Assembly (NCBI RefSeq): GCF_032854445.1
Contig: NC_088301.1
Coordinates: forward strand, 17,384,018 to 17,448,017
Length of the DNA: 64,000 bases
Source: Liolophura sinensis
Lineage: Eukaryota > Mollusca > Polyplacophora > Chitonida > Chitonidae
Reading direction: 5' to 3'
Position 1 is the first letter of the stretch. Every line of letters begins with the position of its first letter. A model generated the notes under the pieces. That model was not told where the DNA came from and did no database searches. It worked only from the letters and a program-made list of their open reading frames with translations. Of this stretch, positions 44,431 to 55,857 are shown in pieces. A program made the translations under genes and the position numbers.

Positions 44431-45952
44431 CTAATCCAAAAAAAGAAACGCATAGGTGTTTTGTTTTATTTTAAAATGAAATAAATACCTTTTGTCCTTC
44501 ATTTCATGAGCAAAATGTGTTTTAATATTGTTAATAGTCACAGTTAGCACACATTTTATTCCTCAAAACATTTCTTGGTTGAAAATGTTGAGTTTGGAGG
44601 CCGTTTTTGGAAGAAGTAAAAAATACAGCACCAGACTGCATCACGTGCAGTCTTGCACGCCGAACTTACGCATGGAAAGCATGCAGTGTGTGACTATAAA
44701 ACCGCAACTTCGGGCCGGAAATCGGCGTCTTTCAAGTGGTGTTTTCAAGCTGATTCAACGTCTTGACACTGTCACAAGAAATATTGCCATTGGAAGACTT
44801 CAAGCTGGAGAGTCCCAATCGTCCATTTCTAGGCGTCTACACGTCAGCCAGAGCACAATTTCACGGCTTCCTGCCCCGCTACAACAATACTGGGACAACA
44901 AATTGACCGTCGGCGTTCAGGTCGACCACGTGTCACTACAGCAGCCCAAGATCGCTACATAAGGGTCCATCATTTGCGTGACCGTTGTGCTACAGCTGAA
45001 AGCACAGCAGCCAGCATACCGGGACTGAGGAGGATATCAGGACAGTGCGGAACAGGCTGAGGGAACATGGACTGAGAGCCAGGAGGAACTATGTTGGGAT
45101 CGTGCTGCGTCCTCACCATCGCGCAAATGGCCTCCGATGGTGTAACAACGTGACTGCATGGAATCTACGCAACTGGCGACGCATTTGGTTCAGTGATGAG
45201 TCCAGATTCCTATAGCAGAGACGTGATGGTAGAAACCGGGTTTACAGACGTGCTCACGAACGTTATGCCCCTAACTGCGTACGCCAAGTGGACAGATTTG
45301 GTGGAGGGAGTGTCATGATGTGGGCAGCAATATCGTATACTGGTCGTACAAATCTTGTCCATGTTCAGGGAAATCTTACGGCCGTACGCTACCGAGACAC
45401 CATCCTGCAGCCACACCTCTTATCTGTCATTGACGTTCAGCGGGAGTTGTTCCAGCAGGACAACGCCAGACCGCACACGCCACGTGTCACAAGGGACTTC
45501 CTCGCCGAAAACAATGTAAATGTGCTACCCTGGCCGTTCCGTTCCCCGGATCTTAACCCAATTGAGCATCTGTGGGATGAACTTGATCGACGTCTACGCC
45601 AACGTCAACCCCAACCCCAAACGCTTCAAGAGCAAGTTGCATGTTTGCAGGAGGAGTGGCAGAACATTCCCCAGGCCTCTATCCAGCGTCTCATCCAGTC
45701 CATGACAAGGCGTGTCAGAACTGTTATTCGTGCCCGTGGTGGTCACAACAGATACTGATATTCCACTCAAGTGGGAGACTCATTGTGAGTGTCTTACCTC
45801 AAGTTGATGGCCTTGTTGTCTAGATATGGACCCTTCCTTAATCTGTGTAAAAAAATATTTGCAGAATAGCAATTCTTATTTAGTTATGCATAATTGAAAA
45901 GACTGCATCACCTCCGCAAAAAACCGGGTTATGCTTTATTTTTTTTGGATAG
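44431..45952 (+). mobile_element. Tc1-like transposon, copy 1
   Basis: 1522 bp flanked by TA (44429-44430, 45953-45954). The left end CTAATCCAAAAAAAGAAACG is an imperfect inverse of the right end (...TTTTTTTTGGATAG). Transposase on +. Confidence 0.88.
44740..45758 (+). pseudogene. Tc1-like transposase, copy 1 (broken)
   Basis: HTH part IGRLQAGESQSSISRRLHVS, then frameshifts in the second HTH region. FSDESRFL is followed by an in-frame TAG. The C-terminal half is open (45288-45758) with GGGSVMMWAAISY, QDNARPHTPRV and PDLNPIEHLWDEL. 34 residues separate the second Asp and the Glu, the DD34E spacing of Tc1. Confidence 0.88.
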
Positions 45953-46305
45953 TATATATTATTAGTTACATGGTTACTCAGTGATAGGATACTCAAATAT
46001 ATGGTGTTAATAATCCTCATACTGGGCGAGGCGTCAGTCGTAACGAACTTACCCGACAAAGTCGCATCAATTCAGTGCAAAAAACAGATGTATAGCCCAA
46101 ATCGCTTCACCGATATGACCATAACATGACTCAAAGAAGGGAGATAACCTACATACAAGACACATTTGACGTCGTCTGCAGGAATTGAGAATGTATCTGT
46201 ACCTCTGGCGACTTTTTGCCCAATGAAAAGCGGAGTATTTTGTCTGATCCCAGATATTGCAACAGACAGGTTAATCCAAAAGTTGAAGCTTGACTTCGAT
46301 TCCAT

Positions 46306-46445
46306 TTAGTCATACAGCACTGAGGGATAACATGAGGTTGCTGTTGTTTACTGTCGAAAGAGCAACCTAAGCCCCATGACCCCCAACTATTAACAATTAT
46401 TGCCTAAATGCCTGGGCATGTTATCCCTCAGAGGTATATGACTAC
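46306..46445. repeat. Inverted repeat, ~28-bp arms
   Basis: TAGTCATA...CTGAGGGATAACATG at 46306-46334 is the inverse of 46416-46445, with ~80 bp between. Possibly a MITE or the end of a larger element. The ORF at 46072-46305 beside it is unrecognised. Confidence 0.65.
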
Positions 46446-46552
46446 ATAGAATCCAAGTTAAACTTCAGCTTATTAATAAGGCTCGCTTAACTTTTTTGTA
46501 GTCTGTTACGCCATACCTTTAAGAGGTCCCATGAGCTTTTGAGATTATAACC

Positions 46553-47303
46553 TGTTACGACCCAAACTGTCTGTATTATAAAGAGATGGCTTGTTCGAAA
46601 TACACGACAGTTTAGCCGCACAAAATAGTAACAAAAACCAGCAGATTTTATTTTACAACAATTTATTAGCTTAACAAGAACAGATAATAAGACTTATACA
46701 AATACTAAAGTACTTAAGTTTATCAAGAAAGGATAGCAGTATCTATACAAATACTAAAGTACTTACGGTGTCAAGTCCAAACGGACGCATATATTCCACA
46801 ATATATATACCACACAGGCATAAATGCTCAGAGGCAAATTCACAAGAGGGAAAATCCACAGTACAACTGAGTGTATGACGAAATATACACAAAATTCCAC
46901 AGACAGGGTCCGTGTACTAATAAGCACTGTGTATACAAGATTACAAATTAAACATACAAGTTCAGACTGAACAAGTGCTCGGTGGAGATAGGATATAACA
47001 AAGCCAGAGGCTATAGAGACACCAAAATTCAGCACAAAAGGCCTACTAAAGTAATACACAGCGAAAGCATCCAAACTCTCAATAATTCTCCGTTCTCCGC
47101 TCTCTGTTCTCTCCCGTCTTATATAGCCTGGTGGAATTGTCCAGAATAAGAAAATTCCTGAACACTTGATGTAAACAAACAGGAACCGAACTGAGCGCAT
47201 TCTGGAATATTCTAAGGTAGAGGCAGACAGCACTCCCCGAACTCAGCACATGTAAACAGTGGCAAGCCACATTTAGAAACTGACGGCAGTCGCGCACACA
47301 ACA
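46553..47303 (-). repeat. 3' LTR of the integrase-deleted Gmr1-like element
   Basis: 751 bp, TG...CA ends on the minus strand (TGTTGTGT...CGTAACA). About 2% different by eye from 50217-50967. The preceding AACC (46549-46552) repeats after the other LTR at 50968-50971, a probable 4-bp target duplication. Confidence 0.9.
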
Positions 47304-47439
47304 CACCCACCCTTCAAGAAAAAAAGTTTTCCTAACTTTTTTTTTACTTCCAATATATGTTGAACAATATATGTTAAACAATAATATATATACAACATTG
47401 TAAAACCACATGTAATTAAACATTTATACACAACTTATA

Positions 47440-48666
47440 CACGAGACAAGCAATCTGCAATAACATTATCTTTTCCCTTTATATGTTTGATTTCAAGATT
47501 GTATTCCTGCAACAATAAACTCCACCGTAACAATCTCTGATTCTTTCCCTTAACTTTCTATAGAAACACAAGTGGATTGTGATCAGTATTTACAATCACA
47601 GGTTGTCTCGAAGCTGTTACATAAACTTCAAAATGTTGCAGAGCTAAAATAACAGACAAACATTCTTTTTCAACAGTTGAATAATTTCTCTGAAACTTGT
47701 TAAGTTTACGAGAAAAGAAACAAACTGGACGATCAACACCAAGATTGTCCTCCTGAAGCAAAACTGCACCTATAGCAACATCACTTGCATCAACTGCTAA
47801 CTTAAAAGTTTTCTCAAAATTAGGTGCTGACAACACAGGCGAAGATTTAAACTTGACCTTGGCCGACAACATGACCCAAATATGTGACAGTGGCACAAAA
47901 AAATTCACTTTTTACAACATTGACGGTAAGTTTAGCCTGAGTAAGTCTCTTAAACAACTGGCGTATTCTGGAAATGTGCTCTTCCCAAGTGTCGGCGAAG
48001 ATAATGACGTCATCTATGTAGACACGACACCCGTCCAAACTGGAAGTGACCTCATTCATCACGCGTTGATACGTAGGGCATTACCTTGTACTGAAAGAGT
48101 CCATCGGCCGTAGCAAACGCTGAAACTTCACGAGCCCTAGGAGTAAGAGGAACCTGCCAAAACCCTTTTAACAGATCGAACTTTGATACATGTTTCGCCT
48201 GACCAACAGCGTCAATACAGTCATCAATACGAGGTATTGGATAATTGTCTGATTTATCATTATCAATGCAGTCGCCTTGAGTAAACATTTGTGTAAGAAA
48301 TGTATCTTGTAAGTCCGTTACTGTGTTTTTGCCGTTATCAGAAAGTTTGTTTGACATAGACCTCGTTACAGCACAAGAGGGATACAAATCTGGAATTTCT
48401 TTCTCAACAGGATCAACAGTTTGATTTAAACAAGGTTTATCAGTCACAATAGGATTAACCATTACTTTGTCACCAGCAAGATCATTGCCAAGTAGTAGAT
48501 GAATTCCTTTAAAAGGCAAAGTAGGCCTAATGCCCACAGTAACAGGACCCGAAATAATATGTGATGACAAGTAAGCTTTGTGAAGAGGCACAGATTCAAA
48601 TTCAGCAGAGCTTACACCTCTAATTAATACATTTGATCCAGAATATGACTCATCAGAAAATTGCAA
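47440..48666 (-). pseudogene. pol: Pol remnant: protease end, deletion, RT and RNase H
   Basis: From 48666: FSDESYSGSNVLIRGVSS (after protease) to FLTQMFTQ, then at once DNYPIPRIDDCIDA of RT. About 560 residues including the integrase are missing. RT continues to VSAFATADGLFQYKVMPY, loses ~9 residues with a frame change, resumes CRVYIDDVIIFADTW (48062-47847), loses ~70 residues after GHVVGQGQV, then RNase H AVDASD to NTDHNPLVFL (47908-47558), a TAG, and a tail near 47440. Deletion order confirms that integrase lay between protease and RT in this lineage too. Confidence 0.87.
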
Positions 48667-48675
48667 AACATCCTG

Positions 48676-50110
48676 TTACAATAAAGACTGAGAAGCTCCA
48701 GTATCTCTTAATACCCTGATCTTTGTATCACAAGACATGTCACTTTTAAGTGAGACTTTACCGTCACAAATAAATGGCTCAAAAACCTTCATAACATTAT
48801 CCTGTGAATTCTGTGTACAATCTACTGGTGGAGTTTTAACATAATCAAAAGCATCAACATTGTTCACTATATCAGACTTTTTAGCAGTAACACACAAACC
48901 AGTAGTCTTGGAGCCACCCTCCTGTTCTTGCCTTCTCTTTAAAGCATAACAATTTGATATGACATGGCCTGGTTTCCTACAAAAATTGCATGTAACCCTG
49001 CTAAACTGTCTATCAGTAAATGTATGGTCAGACCTTCGTTGAGTAATGTTCGAATTAACAGGTCTTCTTTGATCACCTGATTTGTCAAAATTTTGAGCCT
49101 GTTTCGGTGGACTTGAATTTGAGTCAAATGAACCGCTGGAAAAGGGTTGAGGCTTTCTAAATGTAGACGGCTTTTTCTGAAATGAGACCTTATGTGTAAC
49201 CGTGTATGTATCGGTCATAGTGGCTGCTGCTTCTAAAGTATCAGCCTCTATGTCCTCAATGAAAGTTCTAACATCATCATTAATACACCTTTTAAAGTCT
49301 TCAATTAGAATGATCTGTTTCAACTTTTCATAATCATTATCTACGCTTTTAGCATAACACCATCGCTCAAACAATTGTTCCTTCTGCCTAGCAAATTCAA
49401 TGTAAGTCTAATCTCTTTTCTCAAAATTTCTAAATTTCTGCCGATAGGCCTCTGGCACAAGCTCATATCTTTTTAAGATAACATCTTTCACAAAATCATA
49501 ATCTGCAGCCTGTTCTGTTGATAACTCTGTGTATATCTCCATAGCTCTGCCAGTTAACACACTCTGTAAAAGGGTAGTCCAAAACTTTTTAGGCCACTCT
49601 AAATTCTGAGCAATCTTCTCAAACTGTAGAAAATATTTATCTACATCCGTTTCACGAAATTGTGGCACCAATCTTATGTTTCTAGCGACGTCAAATTTTG
49701 GAGGCATATCAGAAAAAACTTAAACCAGACCTATCTCCTTATAGTTTCCTTGCTTCAATTTCGCTCTGAAGTCTCAATTTCTCCAATTCGAACGCTCTTT
49801 CATTTTCCTTATCTTTAAACAACCTTTCATTTTCCTTTTCCTTCAGTTCGAACTCTTTCAGTCTTATTACAGTGAAATCATCGCCCTCAGGCCTGTACGC
49901 AACTAATGCACTTTCATCAAACTCCTGTAATTCTACCAAACACTTAGCAATACTAAACTGCATATCTTTCCCACATAAGGATCTTTTGATATTAAGATTC
50001 AGGTACTTGCTTAAAGCATACAAATCATTCTTATTTAACACATCATAAATATTCTGATCTGGCGCTTCCATAAACTTGTCAGGCTTAAAATCCGACATGA
50101 TGAATAACAT
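48676..50110 (-). pseudogene. gag: Gag-protease of the deleted Gmr1-like element, in three ORFs
   Basis: ORF 50110-49739: MSDFKPDKFMEAPDQNIYD and a Glu/Lys coiled coil. ORF 49707-49408: ARNIRLVPQFRETDVDKYF and PEAYRQKFRNFEK. ORF 49374-48676: FERWCYAKSVDNDYEKLKQI, zinc knuckle CNFCRKPGHVISNC, and protease LRDTGASQSLL. The pieces are separated by stops around 49726 and 49409 and one near 48676. Residue by residue it follows the intact Gag with roughly half identity. Confidence 0.88.
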
Positions 50111-50216
50111 CTGCTGGCAAAATTTACTACAAAGTCAAAGACTATAAAAATGACACAACTTACACAAAATCTTTTCAATTCCAATTCAAATTCACTTCCG
50201 GGACAAGCCCCAAATT

Positions 50217-50967
50217 TGTTACGATCCAAACTGTCTGTATTATTAAGAGATGGCTTGTTCGAAATACACGACAGTTTAGCCGCACAAAAAAGTAACAAAA
50301 AACAGCAGATTTTATTTTATAACAATTTATTAGCTTAACAAGAACAGATAATGAGACTTATACAAATACTAAAGTACTTAAGTTTATCAAGAAAGGATAG
50401 CAGTATCTATACAAATACTAAAGTACTTACGGTGTCAAGTCCAAACAGACGCATATATTCCACAATATATATACCACACAGGCATAAATGCTCAGAGGCA
50501 AATTCACAAGAGGGAAAATCCACAGTACAACTGAGTGTATGACGAAATATACACAAAATTCCACAGACAGGGTCCGTGTACTAATAAGCACTGTGTATAC
50601 AAGATCACAAATTAAACATACAAGTTCAGACTGAACAAGTGCTCGGTGGAGATAGGATATAACAAAGCCAGAGGCTATAGAGACACCAAAATTCAGCACA
50701 AAAGGCCTACTAAAGTAATACACAGCGAAAGCAACCAAACTCTCAATAATTCCCCCTGCTCCGCTCTCTGTTCTCTCCCGTCCTATATAGCCTGGTGAAA
50801 TTGTCCGGAATAAGAAAATTCCTGAACACTTGATGTAAACAAACAGGAACCAAACTGAGCGCATTCTGGAATATTCTAAGGTAGAGGCAGACAGCACTCC
50901 CCGAACTCAGCACATGTAAACAGTGGCAAGCCACATTTAGAAACTGACGGCAGTCGCGCACATAACA
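50217..50967 (-). repeat. 5' LTR of the integrase-deleted Gmr1-like element
   Basis: 751 bp, pairs with 46553-47303. Followed by AACC, the probable target duplication. Confidence 0.9.
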
Positions 50968-51070
50968 AACCCAAGAAAAAACACCAAAACTGAATGAGAA
51001 TGTCACCTTCACTTGTATTTATTTGGACAAAGTATTAAATTAACCTATGTTTGTTCTCTTCCGAGCAGGT

Positions 51071-51190
51071 TTACAATTACGTTAACACAGCATTTGCATA
51101 TTATGTGGTGTCTTGCATAATTGGTTTTCCCTTGCCTACCATTTTACAACAACGTTAACACAGCATTTGCATATCCTGTGGTGTCTTTCT
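51071..51190. repeat. Two-copy ~43-bp direct repeat (CGTTAACACAGCATTTGCAT)
   Basis: Two copies ~77 bp apart of ACGTTAACACAGCATTTGCA with a trailing TGTGGTGTCTT, downstream of the DIRS recombinase. Direct repeats near DIRS ends are possible but not proven here. Confidence 0.6.
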
Positions 51191-51199
51191 TGATGGTTT

Positions 51200-53255
51200 G
51201 TTATTTTACCTTGCAAAAGTACATTCTGACCACCAACCGGCGGTTTTCCTAATTCTGTCAATAGGTAATGAACACGGGTTGGCCTTTGAAACAGAGGCTG
51301 CCATCACACTGTGAGTCTTATATTTACTAACATCTATTCCAGACCCAAGCAAGTAAATTTTCAACCACCTACAAATTGTGTCTTTACTGACTTTAAAAAT
51401 GAGATTTAACATAACCGATGAATTGTTTGGTTTCACTCTTTCTAAGACTATTTATGCGCTTAATATATTCTACTAGCGCCGTGCATACGCAAAGTCTCCT
51501 ATCTGTTGGATAGGCCTTGACGCTCATATTTGGAGGATAATATCCAGGTCTGCTCTTTCTTCAAGTCCGAAACAGTGAAACTAAACGTAAACGTACCAAC
51601 ATTTGTGTGCATATTTTTAATGTCTAACAAATGAATTATTTAACCTCTAACCGCAGTCATAAGCGCAATCTTTGAGCGAAATAAATTTCACTGACAATAA
51701 ACTTTTAATGAAGCACAACACGTTAGTGACACCCCATATTTCTGAATATATGCGGTTAGGAGGCCAATAATTAAAAATGGTCATCATAGATCTTACTAAA
51801 GGGCTCCAGCTGTGGGAAAATGCAGATCTACAGAAATATCTCCTGGCACTGGATCTGTTTGTTGCCTGTTGCAAAACTCCGCCCATCTGGACACATAGGT
51901 GTTGTATTGTTTATGAGTTCCTGGTTTCCAGGAAAATGTAGAATGAAATCGGCAGCGTGTGTTGAAATGTTCTGGTTTTTAACAGATCTCCTGACAATCT
52001 GGATGCTAAGAATTTCAGTTTCCCGTGAAGGGGGTGCTGGCTGAGCTATGGGAAAAAGTCACTAGATCCGACCTTTGTGAAAAAAACAATGGTACCGCTG
52101 TAAGCATGTGCAGCAGGTGAGAAAACCAGGCTTTTATAAGCCAGGCAGGGTCTATGAAGATGCTGGTCTCCCCATCTTCCCTAATCTATTGTAGGCACGC
52201 TGGGATGAGGCTGAAAGGTGAAAATGGGTACAAATAAATGTTAGACCAAGAGGCTGTAAAGGCATTTACATGAACAGCATGTAAATCTCTTTGCCAAAAG
52301 ACATACTTGTCCAACTTTAGCATTTAGACGAGATATAACCAAATCGATCTGTGGCTTCCCACACCTCATCACAATTTTCTAATAGACACCTGTGTGTAAC
52401 TTTGTGCGATCATAAAAATTTCTATTCTTAAAGTCTGTCGTTTGATGAGTCTTTTCAGGTATGTTTTTAGATGTGTTGATAGACCGAGACCCAAATGTCT
52501 CTTGAAATACACCAGTTCCACATTTGTACACCAGGTCATTAAACAGGATTGACCTTGTTCTTCTCATGCGATTGACATGACCTCACAGCATTAGTATAAT
52601 CCACGAGAAATTGAATATGAATATCATTGTCACACTTAGCAGAAGTACGCAGCGCCAAATAGCTTCACAGTAGCTCCAAATAACTTATATTTTAATAAGT
52701 TTTCTGCACAAGCACCCCAAAGTAGAATGGAATCTTCGCAACTTACTGTTTTTGAGGCTGATTTGCGAAATAAGTGAAGTTTCTGACAATACAGTTCCTC
52801 AGCCCACAAGTAGAGCTCCGTTTTTATTTATCCAATAATTTTTGATTAAAGCATCATAATCACCCCACTTCGACGGCATTTGTATTAGTTCCTTTCTAAG
52901 CTTCTGTTCTGTGGCGTATTCGACCCCAGAACAAAGAGAAACCGATTAGAGATGCTAACTGTGGAATTTTGGTTCTTTCATGAGTGAGTAATGAAGGGGA
53001 TCTATCTACCAAAATGTCTGCCTCTCTCTTTATTATTGTAAATTCCATTTTTACCATATCATTATGAAAACCTAGATGGTTTATTTGTAAGCTTAGTTCT
53101 AAGCAAGGTTTTTCACTAGTGATAGTAAATTCTAGGGAATGAAACAACAAGTTGTTTTCAAAGTTTGTCATAACATCACAAAACAGCTACCCAGAATATG
53201 CTGTCATGTATATTTATAGGTTATTGGATTGTATGGTCCTGTATGGACAAGTCCA
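51200..53255 (-). mobile_element. DIRS-like retrotransposon fragment, copy 2
   Basis: Minus strand, from RT end (53171-52896: LSLQINHLGFHNDMVKME; RTKIPQLASLIG) through RNase H end (52567-52379: RSILFNDLVYK), linker, recombinase start (51886-51647: NRIYSEIWGVTNVLCFIKSL) and recombinase C terminus (51436-51206). Broken by several frameshifts. It ends at 53255, where the conserved intron block begins. Confidence 0.8.
51206..51436 (-). pseudogene. DIRS tyrosine recombinase, C-terminal part, active site mutated
   Basis: VSKDTICRWLKIYLLGSGID, KYKTHSVMAASVSKA and DRIRKTAGWWSECTFAR. In DIRS recombinases the second block is usually HSTRAAS with a catalytic Arg. Here Met replaces it. The ORF ends in TAA (51206-51208) at or next to where the catalytic Tyr is expected. 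Confidence 0.75.
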
Positions 53256-53630
53256 TTTTTAAATCGCCTATATTTTAATATTCTAGAAATACACATTATG
53301 GTACAGTCTAATGCTCTCCAAATACTATATGACAGGATCACTGGTAACACCAGCATACAGCCAAACTCAATGGACTAAAGAATCGGGCTGTAGAACTGAG
53401 TGTCGAAGATTATCAGCAAAATCCACATAGTCCAATAAAATATGTCTGATGTGGCATCCGGCATTTGGTTCACCTTGATTTCTTTTTCATACTACACCCA
53501 CTTTGACTTAAATTCCTCAGGCTGCATGTATATTCTCTCTTCAGCAATTTTCTTCTCTCTCCTGGCTGTTCTTATATATTTCAATTTTGTGAATTTACCT
53601 CAAGACGAACAGAAATTGGTAAAATACCAG
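53256..53630. repeat. Conserved intron block, copy III
   Basis: Aligns with 36420-36775 and 43120-43470 and ends at the CAG target duplication of the Harbinger element. Confidence 0.85.
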
Positions 53631-53849
53631 GGCCCGTATTCATAAAAATATTTAAGCATTTTTTGATGCTAAAAATTCTTTTAAACGCACTAAAAATTCT
53701 TAAATTGATGATCGTACTTAAGTGCCATTCATAAAAAAGCGTAAGTGTTAGGAATTCTTAAATTCTAAGTGCGCCAGTGGCCACCTTTATCTTTTTCTTA
53801 AATTCTTAAGTACTCTTTATCCAACAACAACATGGTGACCGTTCAACGA

Positions 53850-54500
53850 AATCGACGCCACTTCAAGAAAAGAAGAGATTGTTTGGTTTTTGTTTGGATG
53901 CTGCATATAAATTTAGTACATGGAATTACTAGTTAGGGATAACGTTGTAAGTGGATCGAGCAGAAACTGTGCACTTAATCCAATGCAGTAAGTGTTAATT
54001 ACTCTTCGTTTTTCGGCAACTAGGAAAATACAGCTGTGCAATGGTGATGACATGGGAGTCTCACAGCCGACTTTATCTAGGGCTATCACAGCTGCCGTAA
54101 GGAGCCTGTTTTCACTCTTGTCAGTGGGGCACTCGTACAAACCACTGCTCCTAACACATATGAAAACGAATTTGTTAATCTGCACCATTACCACTGTATT
54201 AACGTTCAATTTGTTGTCGATACGAAGTACAACATTCTGGACATTGTCGCAAAATGGTCAGGGTCTACACATGACATTCGAATTCTGACTAAAAGTAGAC
54301 TGAGACAGGTTTCTGAAACCACCACACACCCATTCACACTCATCTGATCGGATATAGCGGGTACCCATCTAAACGCTGGCTTCTTACCCCTTTCCTCAGG
54401 TCACAATCCGGCCCTCAAACAAATTACAATAGGTATATCATTATAATATCTCCTAGGTGAGCTTTGTACCGCGAACACAGAGTTGTTTCCCTTGATATTC
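53850..54500 (+). pseudogene. HARBI1-type transposase, decayed
   Basis: Frames give SATRKIQLCNGDDMGVSQPT, then after a deletion GTR/THTYENEFVNLHHYH-like and YNILD fragments, then GYRYPSKRWLLTPF and RSQSGP. Fewer conserved blocks than in copy 1 because ~120 bp around the first catalytic Asp is missing. Non-functional. Confidence 0.7.
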
Positions 54501-55186
54501 ATTTTCGGCGCATTTCTTTTCTATACTGGTAATTGATGGGATTTCTTTTTTGGGGGGAAAATATATCCTCATTTAGAAACAGTTTCTATAAAGAGGAATA
54601 ATTACTGAAATGTAAACATTATTCAAGAGTTCATCCCAAAGTTCAAACTTTTGAGCTAATTCATCGATTTTTCCGCTGCAGTATTTTAGCTATACATTTA
54701 TTCTTCAAAAAGGCTGATAATATCTGTTATTACAATTATTCAAATACATATTTGTTTAAATATTGAGGGCCAATATTTCAGGGGCTGTGTTGATTCCTAT
54801 CAGCATTGATTAGTACCTCACCAAACAATTTTTACATGAGTAATAAATTTGCTCCATAAGCCCACTGTAAATTAATATTCTCTTTAATGCTTGTTAATTT
54901 AATACAATACAGAAGAGAAATTCGAACTGAAGAAGCTTGAAGTGAAATAACTCACCAGACATACATGGCTCAATACAATTACATTTGATGGGCAAGTTGG
55001 AAAGAAAAATATTACATGGAAGTAGTGAGAGACATGCAAAATGCCTTTATCACAAACATCAACGAACTGGGAAGAAATGCAGTAAAAATGGCACAATATT
55101 TTCATTCAATTTATTCTTTTTGATTTCTTCCTTGCAATTTCATTTTATAATACTGAATTTGAAGTTCGGTTTTTGATCTTAAGGTG

Positions 55187-55369
55187 CTAAATAATTTCGG
55201 TCTTGCTCGGGTTTGGAAGTGGATTCTGTGCTTTATGCTGAACCACTGGTGCGACAGGTGAAGGTACCTCATCTAGAGCCTGTAGGTGGGTAATGTCCTC
55301 TGCCTGACTGGCACTAGGGCGAGCATCCAAATATGTGATGGGCAAAGGTGCTGGTGGAAAGCATGGCAT
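55187..55369 (-). pseudogene. Possible C-terminal exon of the Harbinger Myb-like protein
   Basis: A Pro/Ala-rich 60-codon ORF (FPPAPLPITYLDARPSAS) ending in TAA within the Harbinger element and on the same strand as the Myb-like block. Position fits the tail of the accessory protein. No domain is visible. Confidence 0.4.
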
Positions 55370-55857
55370 GTCAGTTGTGCTGAAATCTAGACATATACAT
55401 AAGAATACAGTTATACAACTATAACTGACCCTTTAAAGAAACTGAAGTTGGTGGCCTTTCAAACAACAGATACAACTCAAGCTGAATAAAATTCAGCATA
55501 TTAGTTTAAGAAAACAAAAATTGGATTTAGTAACGTTTTAAACCTGCTCAACACAACAAGTATCTGAAACACTGTGATAAATTCTAAATTTACTCATGCA
55601 TTTATATTCATCATTGCACATTGCATTTTTAGAAAAATTACTTTCTGAGATTAATTAAGTTGAATTAAGGTGGTATCTATGCAATCACTAACTTCACCAC
55701 GACAAGCATTGTACTCCCCTAGAATGGACATCACCATTCGTTTTCACTTAAGTGCTATAGCACTTAATGGATATTTGATCTAAAATTATTTTAGACGTAC
55801 AGTTTATGATGCATTCAATTATCTTGACAAAACGTTTTGTTATAAATAAATAATATA

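Larger units (their letters stand above)
46553..50967 (-). mobile_element. Second, deleted Gmr1-like LTR retrotransposon
   Basis: Same family structure as 1287-8354 but a different lineage (LTR 751 bp, proteins clearly diverged). Gag, protease, partial RT and RNase H remain. The whole integrase and the start of RT are gone, and stops and frameshifts occur elsewhere. Primer site near 50195-50212 (minus strand TGGGGCTTGTCCCGGAA) resembles that of the first element. Confidence 0.9.

Noticed and set aside
46072-46305. 77-codon ORF on -
   Set aside because: No recognisable domain; kept only as a neighbour of the inverted repeat.
46763-47423. ORFs of 114-156 codons on - (also 50427-51012)
   Set aside because: They lie in the LTRs of the deleted element, appear once per LTR, and have no start context or motif.
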